NCBI RefSeq assembly: GCF_046774425.1
Contig: NZ_CP177248.1
Location: 248,001-312,000, forward strand
Source of the DNA: Malacoplasma muris
GTDB taxonomy: Bacteria; Bacillota_I; Bacilli_A; Mycoplasmatales; Mycoplasmoidaceae
Direction: 5' to 3'
Length of the DNA stretch: 64,000 bases
The notes beneath the pieces are model-generated. The model was given only the letters and a program-made list of their open reading frames with translations. It made no database searches and was not told where the DNA came from. Position numbers and translations under genes: made by a program. This document shows, piece after piece, positions 20,803-31,289 of the stretch. The first letter of the stretch is position 1, and each line of letters starts with the position of its first letter.

Positions 20803-22491
20803 TTACAATTTCAGCATTTTTAAAAATTCATCAATAGTTTTAGTTGTAGATTCATTTTCACCATATTTTCTAAATGAAATATTTTTATTATCTCTTTCAC
20901 TATCACCAATAATGATTTGATATGGAATCTTTGAAATTTGAGCATCTCTAATTTTTTTTGATAATCTTTCATTTGAATCATCAAGTTTAACTCTTAATCC
21001 ATAATCTTTTAGTTTTTTATAAACTATTTCAGCATATTCTAAGTGATATTCATTATTTATTGGAATTAATGCTACTTGCACTGGGAATAATCAAAAAGGT
21101 AATATACCTTTTGTTTGACTTAAAATTGTTGCAATAAATCTTTCATATGTTCCAATAACACCAAAATGTATTAATACAGGTCTTTGTTTCTTAAGATTTT
21201 CATCTAAATATTCTAATTCAAATTTTTTTGGTAATAAAAAGTCTAATTGAATTGTTGAAATAGTAATCATCTTTCCTAAATTAGATTTTGCTTGATAATC
21301 AATTTTAGGTCCATAAAATGCTGCTTCCCCTTCCATCTCAACAGCATTATATTTTAATTGCTTTAAAATATTTCTTAATTGAGATTCAGCTTTTTCTCAC
21401 ATTTTTGGATCATCATGATATTTTTCTTTGTCATTCTTATCGTGTAATGATAAATCAACTTGATCAATTTTAATTTGTAATTTTTCATGAACAGTTCTTA
21501 AAATGCCATCAAGTTTTTTTACAACTTCTTCTATTTGATCTGCTTTACAAATTATATGACAATCAAACAATTCCATATATCTAACACGTTCTAAACCAAT
21601 TAAACCACCTGATGACTCATATCTATGTAATTTTGAATTTTCACAATAATAAATTGGTAATTCACGGTATGAATGTGGTTTTTGTTTATAAACCATCATA
21701 TGGTGTGGACAAGTCATAGGTCTTAATATGAATGTTTCATTATCTATTACAATTGGTGGAAAATTATTTTCTTTATAATGATCTCAATGCCCTGAAATTT
21801 CATATAATTTTTTACTTCCTAAAACTGGTGTGTCTAAAAAGAAAAAGTGTTCTTGGTTGAATATTTTAAATAGAAAATTTTTTATTTGATTTTTAATTGT
21901 TTCACCATTTGGTAATCATATTGGAAGACCTTGCCCTACACTATTATCAAATGTAAAAATTTCCATTTCTTGTCCAATTTTTCTATGATCACTTTCTTTT
22001 TGATTTTGCAAGAAAATTTTTCATTCTTCATAATCTTCTTTTTGATCAAAAGCTACACCATAAATTCTAATAAGTTGTTCTTTTTTAACATTATTTTGTC
22101 AGTAGATTCCACCAATATTAGTTAATTCAAAAAATTTAATTTTATTAACATTAGAAGCAATTTCGTCATTAATAATATTTTTGAAATCATCACCAATTTT
22201 AATATATTGAATGTTTTTATCATGATTCAATAAATATTTTTGATATTTATTTAAACCTGATTTAAATTGGGGAATAATTTCTATTTTATTTCCAGAAGCA
22301 ATGATCTTTTTCATTTCTTTTTCAATGATTTTAAAATCATTTGAAGATAATTTATTAGGAAATAAAAAGTCAGCATAAAAACCATTTTCATTAATGAATG
22401 ATGTGTAAATTAAAGCATTTGAATCAATTTTTTTTATTGCTTTAAGTAAAACTTGAGCACATGCATTATTTATTTGTTTGTTTATATTCAT
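20803..22491 (-). CDS. thrS: Threonyl-tRNA synthetase lacking editing-site residues
   Basis: Class II synthetase charging tRNA-Thr. 562 residues; no TGS domain. Catalytic parts are normal: RPMTCPHHMMVYK with the zinc Cys, motif 2 GLERVRYMELFDCHI, motif 3 GTYERFIATIL, and an anticodon-binding domain at the end (FPVQVALIPI onward). The N-terminal editing domain is a relic. E. coli RHSCAHLLGHAI aligns with NNACAQVLLKAI, so both catalytic histidines are N and Q. The CRGPH segment is gone, although the later GIYW...RIYG part is kept. The start ATG has GAGGAAG upstream. Divergent from the 22750 gene. Confidence 0.95.
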
Positions 22492-22749
22492 AGACTTCCT
22501 CTTTGTAATCTAAATAACATTTTACCACTATTCTATTTTTAAAAATTATAATTAAACCTTATATTTAATAATTTTAGTATTGATTAAGTAACTCTAATTA
22601 ATCTTAATAATATCACTAAAATTAATCTATGTAGAAAGTTTATTGCAAGATAAAATTTTAAATTTTACTAACTGTTAATTTTCATTCTTAATATTATTTT
22701 GTTTAGCATATAATATTAGATATTACTTTTTTAAAATGGAACTATCAAT

Positions 22750-23394
22750 ATGGCAAAAGTTAATTTAAATAATATTAAAAAAGGTCAAAAAAATCAGAAA
22801 AAAAATTCTAATCAAAAAAAACAAAATGATAAAAATAAAGAAGCTGAATTAAAAAGAAAGCAAAAAGAGGCTAATCTAATAAATCAAGCAAAACAAGCAA
22901 TTAATGAACTAGAAATTGAAATTGAAAAATCTTATAGATTCAATAAAGCAAAAAAGCAGTATGCAATATCAAAGGTTGAGGAAATAAACAATTTTATTGA
23001 TCAAGGTAAATTTGAAGAATTAGAAGAATGAATTAATACTTATAAAGAATTGAAAGAAGAAGAGAAAAAGCAATTAGAAATAGAAGAAAAAGAAAAAAAC
23101 AATAAATTGGAAAAAGAACCTATCAATATAAGATTTAAAAAATTCTTTGCAGAATTTAGAATTCCTGTCTACTCAAGAGTGAAAAAGATTATCAAAGAAG
23201 ATCATGGAAAAGTTCGATTACTAAAACTATTAGGTGTTTTTGGAATGATTTTGATATTAATAGCAGTATTTATAATAGGTGTTTTAATGTTAGTTGGAGT
23301 AATTCCATTTAATGTTGGTACAAGTAATGGGGCTAGTCAAATATTCCCAGCAATATTAGTTGCAATTGCTATTGGATTATTTTATTTTGTTTAG
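22750..23394 (+). CDS. Coiled-coil membrane protein, unknown function
   Basis: Not recognised. 214 residues: a highly basic Lys/Asn/Gln-rich N-terminus (residues 1-40), a long charged helical stretch predicted as coiled coil (about 40-125), a basic amphipathic segment, then two membrane spans at the C-terminus (LLGVFGMILILIAVFIIGVL and IFPAILVAIAIGLFYFV). First gene before hprK, 15 bases upstream, so probably same transcript. The upstream 258 bases to thrS hold the divergent promoters but no clear box I would assign. Confidence 0.7.
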
Positions 23395-23409
23395 TTGATT
23401 GGAATAAAT

Positions 23410-24306
23410 ATGAATTGAAAAAATATAATTGATAAATTTGATTTTAAAGTTGAGCATGTTGGTTTTGAAAAAGAAATTAAATCTACTAGAATGACAAGAA
23501 CAGGATTAGAGTTGTCTGGATATTTTAGCTTAGAAACAATTAATGCTTGTATACTGTGAGGGAAAGAAGAGTTTAATTATCTTGAAACTTTTGATTTAAA
23601 TACTAAAATTAAAAAAGTTGAAAATATCTTTAAGTTGGCACCACCTGTTGTTATATTGTCGCGATCATTTGCCCCAACTCATTGATTAATTAATCTTGCT
23701 ACTATTTACAACATAACAATTATTTCTACTAGTTTGTCCTCGTCTGATATTAATACTAGAATTAATTTATTTCTTTCAGAGAGTTTATCTAAATCTATAA
23801 CTATTCATGGTAATTTATTAGAGATTTATGGTCAAGGTGTTATGATTATTGGTGAATCTGGAATGGGTAAATCAGAAACAACAATAGAACTTGTTAAGGA
23901 TGGACATTTATTTATTGCAGATGATGCTATTGAATGTAAAAAGATTTTTGATAAAGTGATGGGTAGCCCTTCTCCTATTGCTAAAGGATTTATGGAAGTT
24001 AGAGGACTTGGGATAATTGATGTTGCTAGATTATTTGGAATTGAAAAAATAAAAGAATCTACACATATTGATGTGATAATTGAATTGGTAGAATTTAAAC
24101 CTAATATTCATAATTTTGAAAGATTAGGTAAAGATTTACAATATAAAGAAATTCATGGTATAAAGATTCCATATTATCTTGTGCCAGTAACTAGTGGTAA
24201 AAAAATTAGTGATTTAATTGAAGTTATTGTTGCAAATCTTAAATTAATTCAATCAGGATATAATTCTTTTAATGAATTTATTCAAAAATCTAAGGAGATA
24301 AAGTAA
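23410..24306 (+). CDS. hprK: HPr kinase/phosphorylase
   Basis: Phosphorylates Ser46 of HPr using ATP and reverses the reaction, coupling sugar uptake to metabolism. 298 residues. The C-terminal catalytic half has the P-loop GESGMGKSE near residue 150, the DDA loop, and the family signature EVRGLGIIDV. Family N-terminal half is present although the standard code breaks it three times at TGA. Followed two bases later by lgt, a gene pair conserved in Firmicutes and mycoplasmas. Confidence 0.96.
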
Positions 24307-24308
24307 CA

Positions 24309-25421
24309 ATGAATGCAATATTTAACTTTTTGATGAATTGAGCACCAGACAAAATTGCATTTAAAATTGGCGATTTTGAAATCGCATGATATGGTATTTT
24401 AATGACTATAGGTTTTATGTTTGCAATTTTAGCTGCAAGTTTGAAGCTTAAATTTTGATATAAAGTATCAGTAGATCCTTTTATTTACTTTTGTTTTATT
24501 GGAATACCAGTATCAATATTAGGTGCTAGAACATGGTCCTTTATTATAGGTGATGCAACTGTTACAACTAATTTTTTTGCTGATTTTTGAAACTTTAGAC
24601 AAGGTGGTCTTGCTATTCAAGGTGGAGTTGTTTGTTGTGTAATTTCAGCTTGTATTTGATTTCCATTAATACTAAAACGTCCTGTTTATCAAGTTACTAC
24701 TATGTCTAATGACACTTTTAAAAATGATTTATCAAAATCAATAGACAATAAAACAAAAATAAATAGTCAAAACAATACAAGCACAACTTATGTTAGAAGG
24801 GTATCAATGTGAGTTTATGCTGATGCAATTGTTCCATGTATTCTTGTTGGACAAATAATTGGTAGATGAGGTAACTTTGCTAATCAAGAATTATATGGTG
24901 CTATTGTATCAAATCCAGAAACATCTATGGCTTGATTAAAAAATTCTATGCCTTTAGTTTATCAAGGAATGTTTATTAATGGTTCTTTTAGACAACCACT
25001 GTTTTTATATGAATCATTTTTCAATTTTTGAATTTTTATCTTCTTATATGTTGGATGTGAATTTATTAAATTTAAAAAATGTGGAGATTTAGCTATTTTG
25101 TATTTCTTATTTTATGGTATTCTAAGACTTTCTATGGAGCCTTTAAGAGATCAACAATTTATGTTTGTAACAAGTATTGTTACATCTGTATTGTATATAG
25201 TAGTTGCTATTTCATTATTGATATTAAATCACTTAGTTTTTTCAAAACATAGAGATTATAAATTTTTATGAATGTTATGAGTAAAAGCTAGATTTTATTT
25301 CTTTTTACAATTTAAAAAAGAGATTAGAGATAACCAAGTTCTTAAAAAGAATTATGGTTATAATAAACCAGTAAGTTTTTACAGAACTAAAGAAGAAATG
25401 TTATATTATAGAGAAGGTTAA
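24309..25421 (+). CDS. lgt: Prolipoprotein diacylglyceryl transferase
   Basis: Membrane enzyme that moves diacylglycerol from phosphatidylglycerol to the lipobox cysteine of prolipoproteins, needed for the lipoprotein coat of mycoplasmas. 370 residues, longer than the bacterial 260-290 because of a hydrophilic insert (about residues 135-170) and a basic tail. The Lgt signature GRWGNFANQELYG is intact near residue 190, and FRQPLFLYES and GILRLSMEPLRD match later family blocks. About seven membrane spans. Many TGA-Trp codons hide it in standard-code translation. Confidence 0.95.
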
Positions 25422-25436
25422 ATAAGGTTAAATATT

Positions 25437-26399
25437 ATGAGAATAGATACAAATTATATTAATAATCCACACTTTTTTGATGTATTAATTATAGGTGCTG
25501 GTCCTGCAGGTTTAACAGCAGCGCTATATGCACAAAGAGCTAATTTAAAAGTAGCATTTTTTGAAAAAGATACACCTGGTGGTAAAGTTGTTAAAACTAG
25601 TGTTGTAGAAAATTATCCTGGTTTTAAAACTGTTTCAGGTCCAGATCTTGCTTTAAATTTCTTTCAACAAGCAAGTTCAATTGGAGCAAAATTTATATAT
25701 GGAGAAGTAACAAATATTTCTAAATTAAATGAAATTTTTCATGTAACTACATCTGATGGAATGGTTAGATATTCAAAAGTAGTAATAATAGCTTCTGGTA
25801 TGACAGAGAGAAAATTGAATATTCCAGGGGAAATTGAATATTATGGTAAAGGTGTAAGTTATTGTGCTATTTGTGATGCTGCAATTTATAAAAATAAGCC
25901 AGTTGCAGTAATAGGTGGTGGAAATACTGCATTAGAAGAATCTTTATATCTTGCAGACATTTGTAGTAAGGTTTATCTTATTCATAGAAGACAAGGTTTT
26001 AGAGCTGAAGAAGTTATAATTTCAAAAGTTAAACAACATAAAAATATTCAATTGATATTAGATGCTGTTCCATTAAGTTTTGATGGAGATGGCAAAAAAA
26101 TTACAGGACTAACATATGAAAATGTAATTGATAAAAAACAAGGCAAAATATCAATTGATTGTGTTTTCCCTTTTATTGGATTTTTACCTGTTAATAATTT
26201 TTTTGAGAAATTAAATATTAAAAATGAAAATAATGGTTTTGTAGATGTTGATAGTAATTTTCAAACTAAAATTGTTGGACTATATTGTGTTGGAGATGTA
26301 GTTAATAAAAATATAAGACAAATATCAACTGCAATTAATGATGGTACTATAGCTGCTGTGCATGCTAAAAAATATATTGATGAACACTTTGAAAAGTAG
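25437..26399 (+). CDS. trxB: Thioredoxin reductase
   Basis: NADPH-dependent flavoenzyme that reduces thioredoxin. 320 residues. FAD-binding GAGPAGLTAALYA near residue 22, redox centre CAIC (usual CATC) at about residues 142-145, NADPH-binding GGGNTALEESLYL, and the C-terminal FAD block VGLYCVGDV. AAGG lies before the ATG, and the gene is 15 bases behind lgt. With SOD it forms part of the oxidative-stress defence. Confidence 0.96.
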   Translation: MRIDTNYINNPHFFDVLIIGAGPAGLTAALYAQRANLKVAFFEKDTPGGKVVKTSVVENYPGFKTVSGPDLALNFFQQASSIGAKFIYGEVTNISKLNEIFHVTTSDGMVRYSKVVIIASGMTERKLNIPGEIEYYGKGVSYCAICDAAIYKNKPVAVIGGGNTALEESLYLADICSKVYLIHRRQGFRAEEVIISKVKQHKNIQLILDAVPLSFDGDGKKITGLTYENVIDKKQGKISIDCVFPFIGFLPVNNFFEKLNIKNENNGFVDVDSNFQTKIVGLYCVGDVVNKNIRQISTAINDGTIAAVHAKKYIDEHFEK

Positions 26400-26406
26400 G
26401 ATTTAT

Positions 26407-26841
26407 ATGAAATTAGAAAAAGATGAAAAAAATTTTAAACGTGATTTAATGAAGATTTCTAAAGGTTATAAAGACAAATCAAGATTAATGCATATAATTG
26501 ATTTGCTTGTAGATAAAGATATTAAACCAAGCTGCATAGATATTAAACAAATATATAAAGCAGATAATGGTTTTGAAATGAGTTATGATGTAATAGTCTA
26601 TAAAGATAACCTTAAAAGATCAAATGATAACATAATTCTAGTTGTTAAATTTGTTGATGATATACTTGATGAAAAGAATATAACAAACATTTCTTATAAT
26701 TATTTTTCAAGTATGCCAAATTTATTTTTTATATTGTTTTATAACAATAACAAAAAATTTGCATTAACTTTTAAAACTCTTGATGACAATAAAATCCTAA
26801 TTAATAAAACAAATGAATTACCTAGTTTTAAATGAACATAA
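26407..26841 (+). CDS. Hypothetical protein, last gene of the hprK-lgt-trxB operon
   Basis: Not recognised. 144 residues, mixed alpha/beta, soluble, no signal or membrane span. Begins MKLEKDEKNFKRDLMKIS and ends PSFKWT; TGA at 26833 is Trp. Its start lies seven bases behind trxB, with AGGATTT upstream, so it belongs to the same transcript. It is closed by a strong terminator. Confidence 0.7.
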
Positions 26842-26868
26842 TTTTAATAATTATGTTTTTTTTATTTT
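26835..26868 (+). terminator. Terminator of the hprK-lgt-trxB operon
   Basis: AACATAATT / AATTATGTT stem followed by TTTTTTTT; the stem overlaps the last codons of the preceding gene. Confidence 0.85.
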
Positions 26869-26918
26869 AAAATACTATTGTTAGTTAAAAACTAATGATA
26901 ATATACAAAGGAAAAAGT

Positions 26919-27614
26919 ATGCTTTTTAATAAAAATAGAAGTTGTGATAAAAAGCTAAAAAAAGAACTTTTATCAAAACCTATTGCATGATTATTAATAG
27001 CTGGAGCAATATGACTATTGCTTGGTTTGTTACTTGGAATTTTTTATGATTTTTTCTTTTTATTTGGAGGAACTGCAACTTTTAATAATCAAACAGGTGA
27101 ATTAATTGGCAAGTATAGTGTATTTAATCCTAAAATATATGTTGCTAATCCACATTTTTATTCTACGCAATTATCTGTTTTGCATACACATACATTACTA
27201 TTGGGTTTTGTTATGCATATGATATTTATTTGTTTGGAAAAATGCTTTTTGATATCACAAAGAAGAAAGTGATTTATTGCAAGTTTTGCAATTTATAATA
27301 TTGGATTATTTCTTGTTATTGTTTTTATGATGATAAGAGGAATTGATTGGGTATTAAATATTAATTATATATTAGTAAAAAATATTGAATATACAAATGA
27401 GAATGGGCAAATGATTGAAACTCAAAAGTTTTATTATACTTTTCAAATTGTTGATACTATTCCATATAAAACAATACCAAGTTTTGCAACTGCAATTCCA
27501 CATATTATTATGGGAGCTGGATTTGTTTTAATGATACATGAAATATCAAAAGCTCTTTTTGTTTATTTAAGAAATAGAAAAATGAACAAAGAAAATATTG
27601 ACTATGAATATTAG
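26919..27614 (+). CDS. DUF2871-like membrane protein
   Basis: 231 residues from ATG 26919, behind CAAAGGAAAA. Four or so membrane spans. The features I recall from DUF2871 proteins of Firmicutes are present: VLHTHTLLLGFVMHMIFICL, then EKCF, an IYNIGLFL span and MMIRGI. An extracellular insert rich in Asn and Thr lies between spans. Two histidines in HTHTLLLG could bind a metal, but the function of the family is unknown. Single-gene transcript with its own hairpin behind. Confidence 0.7.
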
Positions 27615-27629
27615 ATAAAAATATAGAAG

Positions 27630-27668
27630 TTCTTAATAGATGAATTAATTTATTAAGAGCATTTTTAT
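27630..27668 (+). terminator. Probable terminator behind the DUF2871-like gene
   Basis: CTTAATA / TATTAAG stem with an 11-base loop, followed by AGCATTTTTATG; a weaker T-run than the others. Confidence 0.5.
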
Positions 27669-27705
27669 GTACTTTAAAAATTAATAATAGTATAATAGGG
27701 ACATT

Positions 27706-29466
27706 ATGAATAGAATAGAAGAACAAACCAATATTTCATCATTGGAAGTTAAAAGGGAAAGCATTAAACAAAATATTAATAAAAAAAAGATTAGTTTTTT
27801 ATCAGCAATATTTATAGTTATTGGGTCAAGTATTGGTAGTGGTATTTTTTTTAAAGCCAGTTCAATATTAGAAAATGTTGGTGGTTCATTCCCATTAGCA
27901 ATTGTTTCATGACTAGTTTCAGCTATTGCTGTTGTTGCAATGGGATTATCTTTAGTTGAAATTACTAGTGGTAAAAATGATAACTTATCTTTAATAGGTT
28001 GAAATAAGACATTTAACAATAGATTTATATATAAAATGTGTAAAAATTTTATGTTTTATTTATACCTTCCATTAACATTCTTTTTTATTCCATTTTATGC
28101 AATATTAGCATTACAAGATTCAATTACTGGTTTTGGTGGAGCAAATAATTTTGGTACCCAAAATGATTGAGCTATTTGAATGATAATCTGTATAGTCATT
28201 TCATTATGGTTTATATTAACTTCAGGTTTATCATCACGTGCTGGAAATATTCAAAATTGAATAATAACATCAGTTAAATTTTTTCCATTAATTATTGTAA
28301 TAATTTTAGGATTTGTTATATCAGGATTAGAAGGCCCTAAAGTTAATATTGCGCCATCTTCAACTAACTTTAAGTCTTTTGTTGCTCTTTCGCCAGGAAT
28401 TGGTATGTTTATGTCATTTTCTGCTGTTTTCTTTGCTTATGATGGTTTTTATTATTCTGCAGGATTGCAATCTGAAATGAAAGAACCAAAGAAAACACCA
28501 TTGGCATTAGTTGTTGGTTTAATAATTGTTACAATAATTTATTTAATTATTGCTATTTCAATGTCTATTGCAACAAATAAAGGAAGCTTTTATGATTTTC
28601 AAGAATTTTTAATTGAAAAAAAAGTGCAATGGATTTTTGGTGTTGTAAATTTTTTAATATTTATTGGTGTGTTGGGCATTGTTAATAGTTTTGCAATGTG
28701 ATCTACAAGGTTTACAGAAGACTTAATTAAACTTGGAGAATTACCATTTTATTATAAATATGTAAATAAACTAAATCCTTCAAGACCAATTATTGGAATG
28801 CTATATGTTCTTGTTATTACTGTTCCAATAATTATTATTTTCTCTATTATTGGTGGTCTTGGATATGTTGAAAATGGTTTATATAATCAAAATATAGGTT
28901 TAAGATACATCGATATACTTGATAATAAAAATAATCTTGAAGCAATCATCTCAATTTCTGCATATGATAAATTTCCAAATTTAGGAAATACTCCAACAGA
29001 TAGTGTTGGAAATTATCTTTTTGATAATAAAAATGATTTTGATAACATGGTTTCAATTTTAAAAAGTCATTCTTTAAAATATAATAGTATGAATAAATTA
29101 ATTTCTTTTGCTGATTTAATGGCAAATTGAACTGCTATATTAGCATTTGCATTCATTGTTTTTGCAATAATAGGTTGTTTGTGAAATAGAAAAACAAATA
29201 AAATTAATGTTGTTAAATCAAAATTATTTATACCTTCAGCAATTGTTTCAAGTCTTATTGTATCTATTGGATTAATTGTGCAGATAATTGCACCATTTGT
29301 AGATTTAATATTATTAGTTAATTTTGAAACTATCGAAACAAGTGTATTAGTTGGAAGAATTATGACAATTATTGTTCTTATAGTTTTTGCTTTATTTATG
29401 ACTATTCCTACAATATTTGATCATGATAGTAAATTTAATAAGAATAAAAAAATACTAACTACATAA
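27706..29466 (+). CDS. APC-family amino acid permease
   Basis: 586 residues with about 12 membrane spans. The APC signature is at the first span (FIVIGSSIGSGIFFKASSIL). A later conserved SFSAVFFAYDGFYY...EMKEPKKTPLAL block is typical of amino-acid/polyamine antiporters. A large external loop (about residues 385-465) is unusual. The substrate cannot be told from sequence. AGGGACATT precedes the ATG. The last codons lie inside the terminator stem that was targeted by the second IS, but the gene itself is intact. Confidence 0.88.
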
Positions 29467-29478
29467 GTTAGTATTTTT
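29448..29478. repeat. Target-site duplication, left copy, of the second IS; also permease terminator
   Basis: 31-bp perfect inverted repeat: AAAAATACTAACT, five-base loop ACATA, AGTTAGTATTTTT. It contains the last permease codons and is repeated exactly at 30663-30693. Confidence 0.93.
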
Positions 29479-30662
29479 CCCTGAATGAAATATGAAGTGC
29501 AACATCATAATAGCACAACTTATAACTCATAGCCAATAAAATGGTTATGAGTTTTTATTACCTTTCTATATAATGTTTATTTATTTCATAACTTGATTTA
29601 AAATCAAACATTTTTCTTGGCATGAAGTTTATCCTATTTTGTAGTCTAACTACATCATCATCTGTTAATAAATCAAAGTCTGTTCCTTTTTTATAAAATC
29701 TTCTAATAATACCATTAGCATTTTCATTGCTTCCTCTTTGAAATGAAGCATATGGTTCACAATAATAAATTTTGCAATTTAATCAATAGGCAAGGATTCC
29801 TATTTTATTAAACTCAATTCCATTATCTATTGTGATTGTTTTTACTTTTAAATTATTTTGTTCAACTAGTTTTTTAATTGTTGAATTTATTGTAAAAGAA
29901 TTTTTATTTTTGACTTTAATAATATATGTCATTCTTGTAACTCTTTCTACTAGAGTTAGCAAATTACTATATCCAGCTTTTCTTTTTCCAATAATTAAAT
30001 CTGCTTCAAAATGTCCATACTCTTCTCTTTTTTCTATTTTAGAAGGTCTAGCTCAAAAAGGAAATACATATTTTTCATCAAATTTAGAAAACATACCTTT
30101 ATGTCTTTTTCTTCCTTTTACATATCCTTTTCTGAGTCTATCTGATCTTTTTAATTTTCATCTATTGGATTTTATTCAATTAAAAAACCTGTCTAGAACT
30201 TGGTGTTTTGACACAAGGATAATTTTTTTTTTAATATAATGACAAGTTGCTTCAACTCCATGATCTATTTTTCTAAATTTATCTACAAATAGATCTGTAA
30301 AGCTTTTGTATCTATCAAGATAAAAAGCATGAGAATTTCATTTTCTATTTAAATATTTTTTATGAGCATTATTAGAATTATATATTCCACAAGATTCATT
30401 TCTTTTTAATTCTCTTGATATTGTAGATCTATGTCTATTCAATTCTTTTGCAATTGAATTTAAAGATCTTCTTTCTTGGTAGAACATAAATTCAATTAAT
30501 GCTCTTTCTTTTTCTGATAAATGGTTGTATAACATAGTGGGTGTCTCGTTGTTATGGAAAACTATAAGGGCACCTTTTTTCTTTTGTCTATTTTATGTAA
30601 ACAAAAAAATGAAGTGCACATATATTTTACAATATGTGTTGCACTTCATATTTCAATCGAGC
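29479..30662 (-). mobile_element. IS30-family insertion sequence, copy 2 (IS1630-like)
   Basis: 1,184-bp element almost identical to copy 1, with the same ends (CCCTGAATG... and ...CAATCGAGC). It is flanked by a 31-bp duplication that is a perfect inverted repeat. Small indels against copy 1 include a 2-base change upstream of the transposase ATG and two homopolymer differences in the gene. Confidence 0.94.
29558..30535 (-). CDS. IS30-family transposase, copy 2, with a compensated frameshift
   Basis: 325 residues, one more than copy 1, same helix-turn-helix and DDE motifs. Against copy 1, an A-run is two bases longer and, about 50 bases further on, a T-run is one base longer. Together these keep the frame open but recode roughly 20 residues (copy 1 NYPCVKTPSSRQV, copy 2 IILVSKHQVLDRF). 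The segment lies before the first catalytic Asp. The enzyme may be inactive, or the homopolymer lengths may be sequencing errors. Confidence 0.85.
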
Positions 30663-30693
30663 AAAAATACTAACTACATAAGTTAGTATTTTT
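30663..30693. repeat. Target-site duplication, right copy, of the second IS; also terminator of the 31131 gene
   Basis: Exact repeat of 29448-29478. It lies at the stop codon of the leftward hypothetical gene, so each of the two convergent genes kept a full terminator hairpin after the insertion. Confidence 0.92.
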
Positions 30694-31131
30694 TTAATTT
30701 TTTATTTTATTATTCTTTGTTTTAGAAAACTCATTATATATTGATTCTCAATCATCTTTTGAAATCTCAAATTTATCTATGACATAAATTAAAGTTTCAT
30801 CCTTTTTAAGGTAGGACAAAGCTTGATCAATATCTGTTACTATTTGTTCCCCTCTAGCTTCACAAGTATCTTGTACATAATAAAAAATATCATCTAGTTC
30901 TTTAAAAACTAAAAATAAATTACAGTAGTTTTTATGATCTAAATAATACATTCCTGAATTAATTACATATTTATTATTTTTAACTTCAAGAGATTTTAAA
31001 AATAAATCAAAACCTTTAAATGTCTTATAAAAATTATATGAATCATTTAAATAATTAATCAATTTGTCTCTAGAATCTATTATTGTTTTTGAATTATTAA
31101 ACTTGTATATATAAATTGATACATTTATCAT
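30694..31131 (-). CDS. Hypothetical protein
   Basis: Not recognised. 145 residues (TGA at 30748 is Trp; stop TAA 30694-30696). Soluble, Tyr/Asp/Asn-rich, no signal peptide. Start taken at ATG 31131 (MINVSIYIYKF), which has an unusual G-rich stretch just upstream; a GTG at 31143 is possible. Convergent with the permease, originally separated only by the inverted-repeat terminator that the IS hit. Confidence 0.6.
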
Positions 31132-31289
31132 ATCCGCCCCCACTGTTTACATTGAAAAAAAAGAATAATACAATTTATATTGTAAATTGAGTAGCCAATT
31201 TTAAACACTAGTTTTTTAAAATAAATTAAACAATCATATTTAATTGACTAAACTTATATTTAATAACAAATTATATTTATGGATGTTTT

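Noticed and set aside
22492..22749. A T-box or other regulatory RNA upstream of thrS
   Set aside because: The strand and AT-rich sequence show no T-box consensus or specifier stem, and thrS has a simple ribosome-binding site close to its ATG.
31141..31289. A small gene before the protease lipoprotein
   Set aside because: No frame over about 20 codons with a ribosome-binding site; it reads as an ordinary divergent promoter region.
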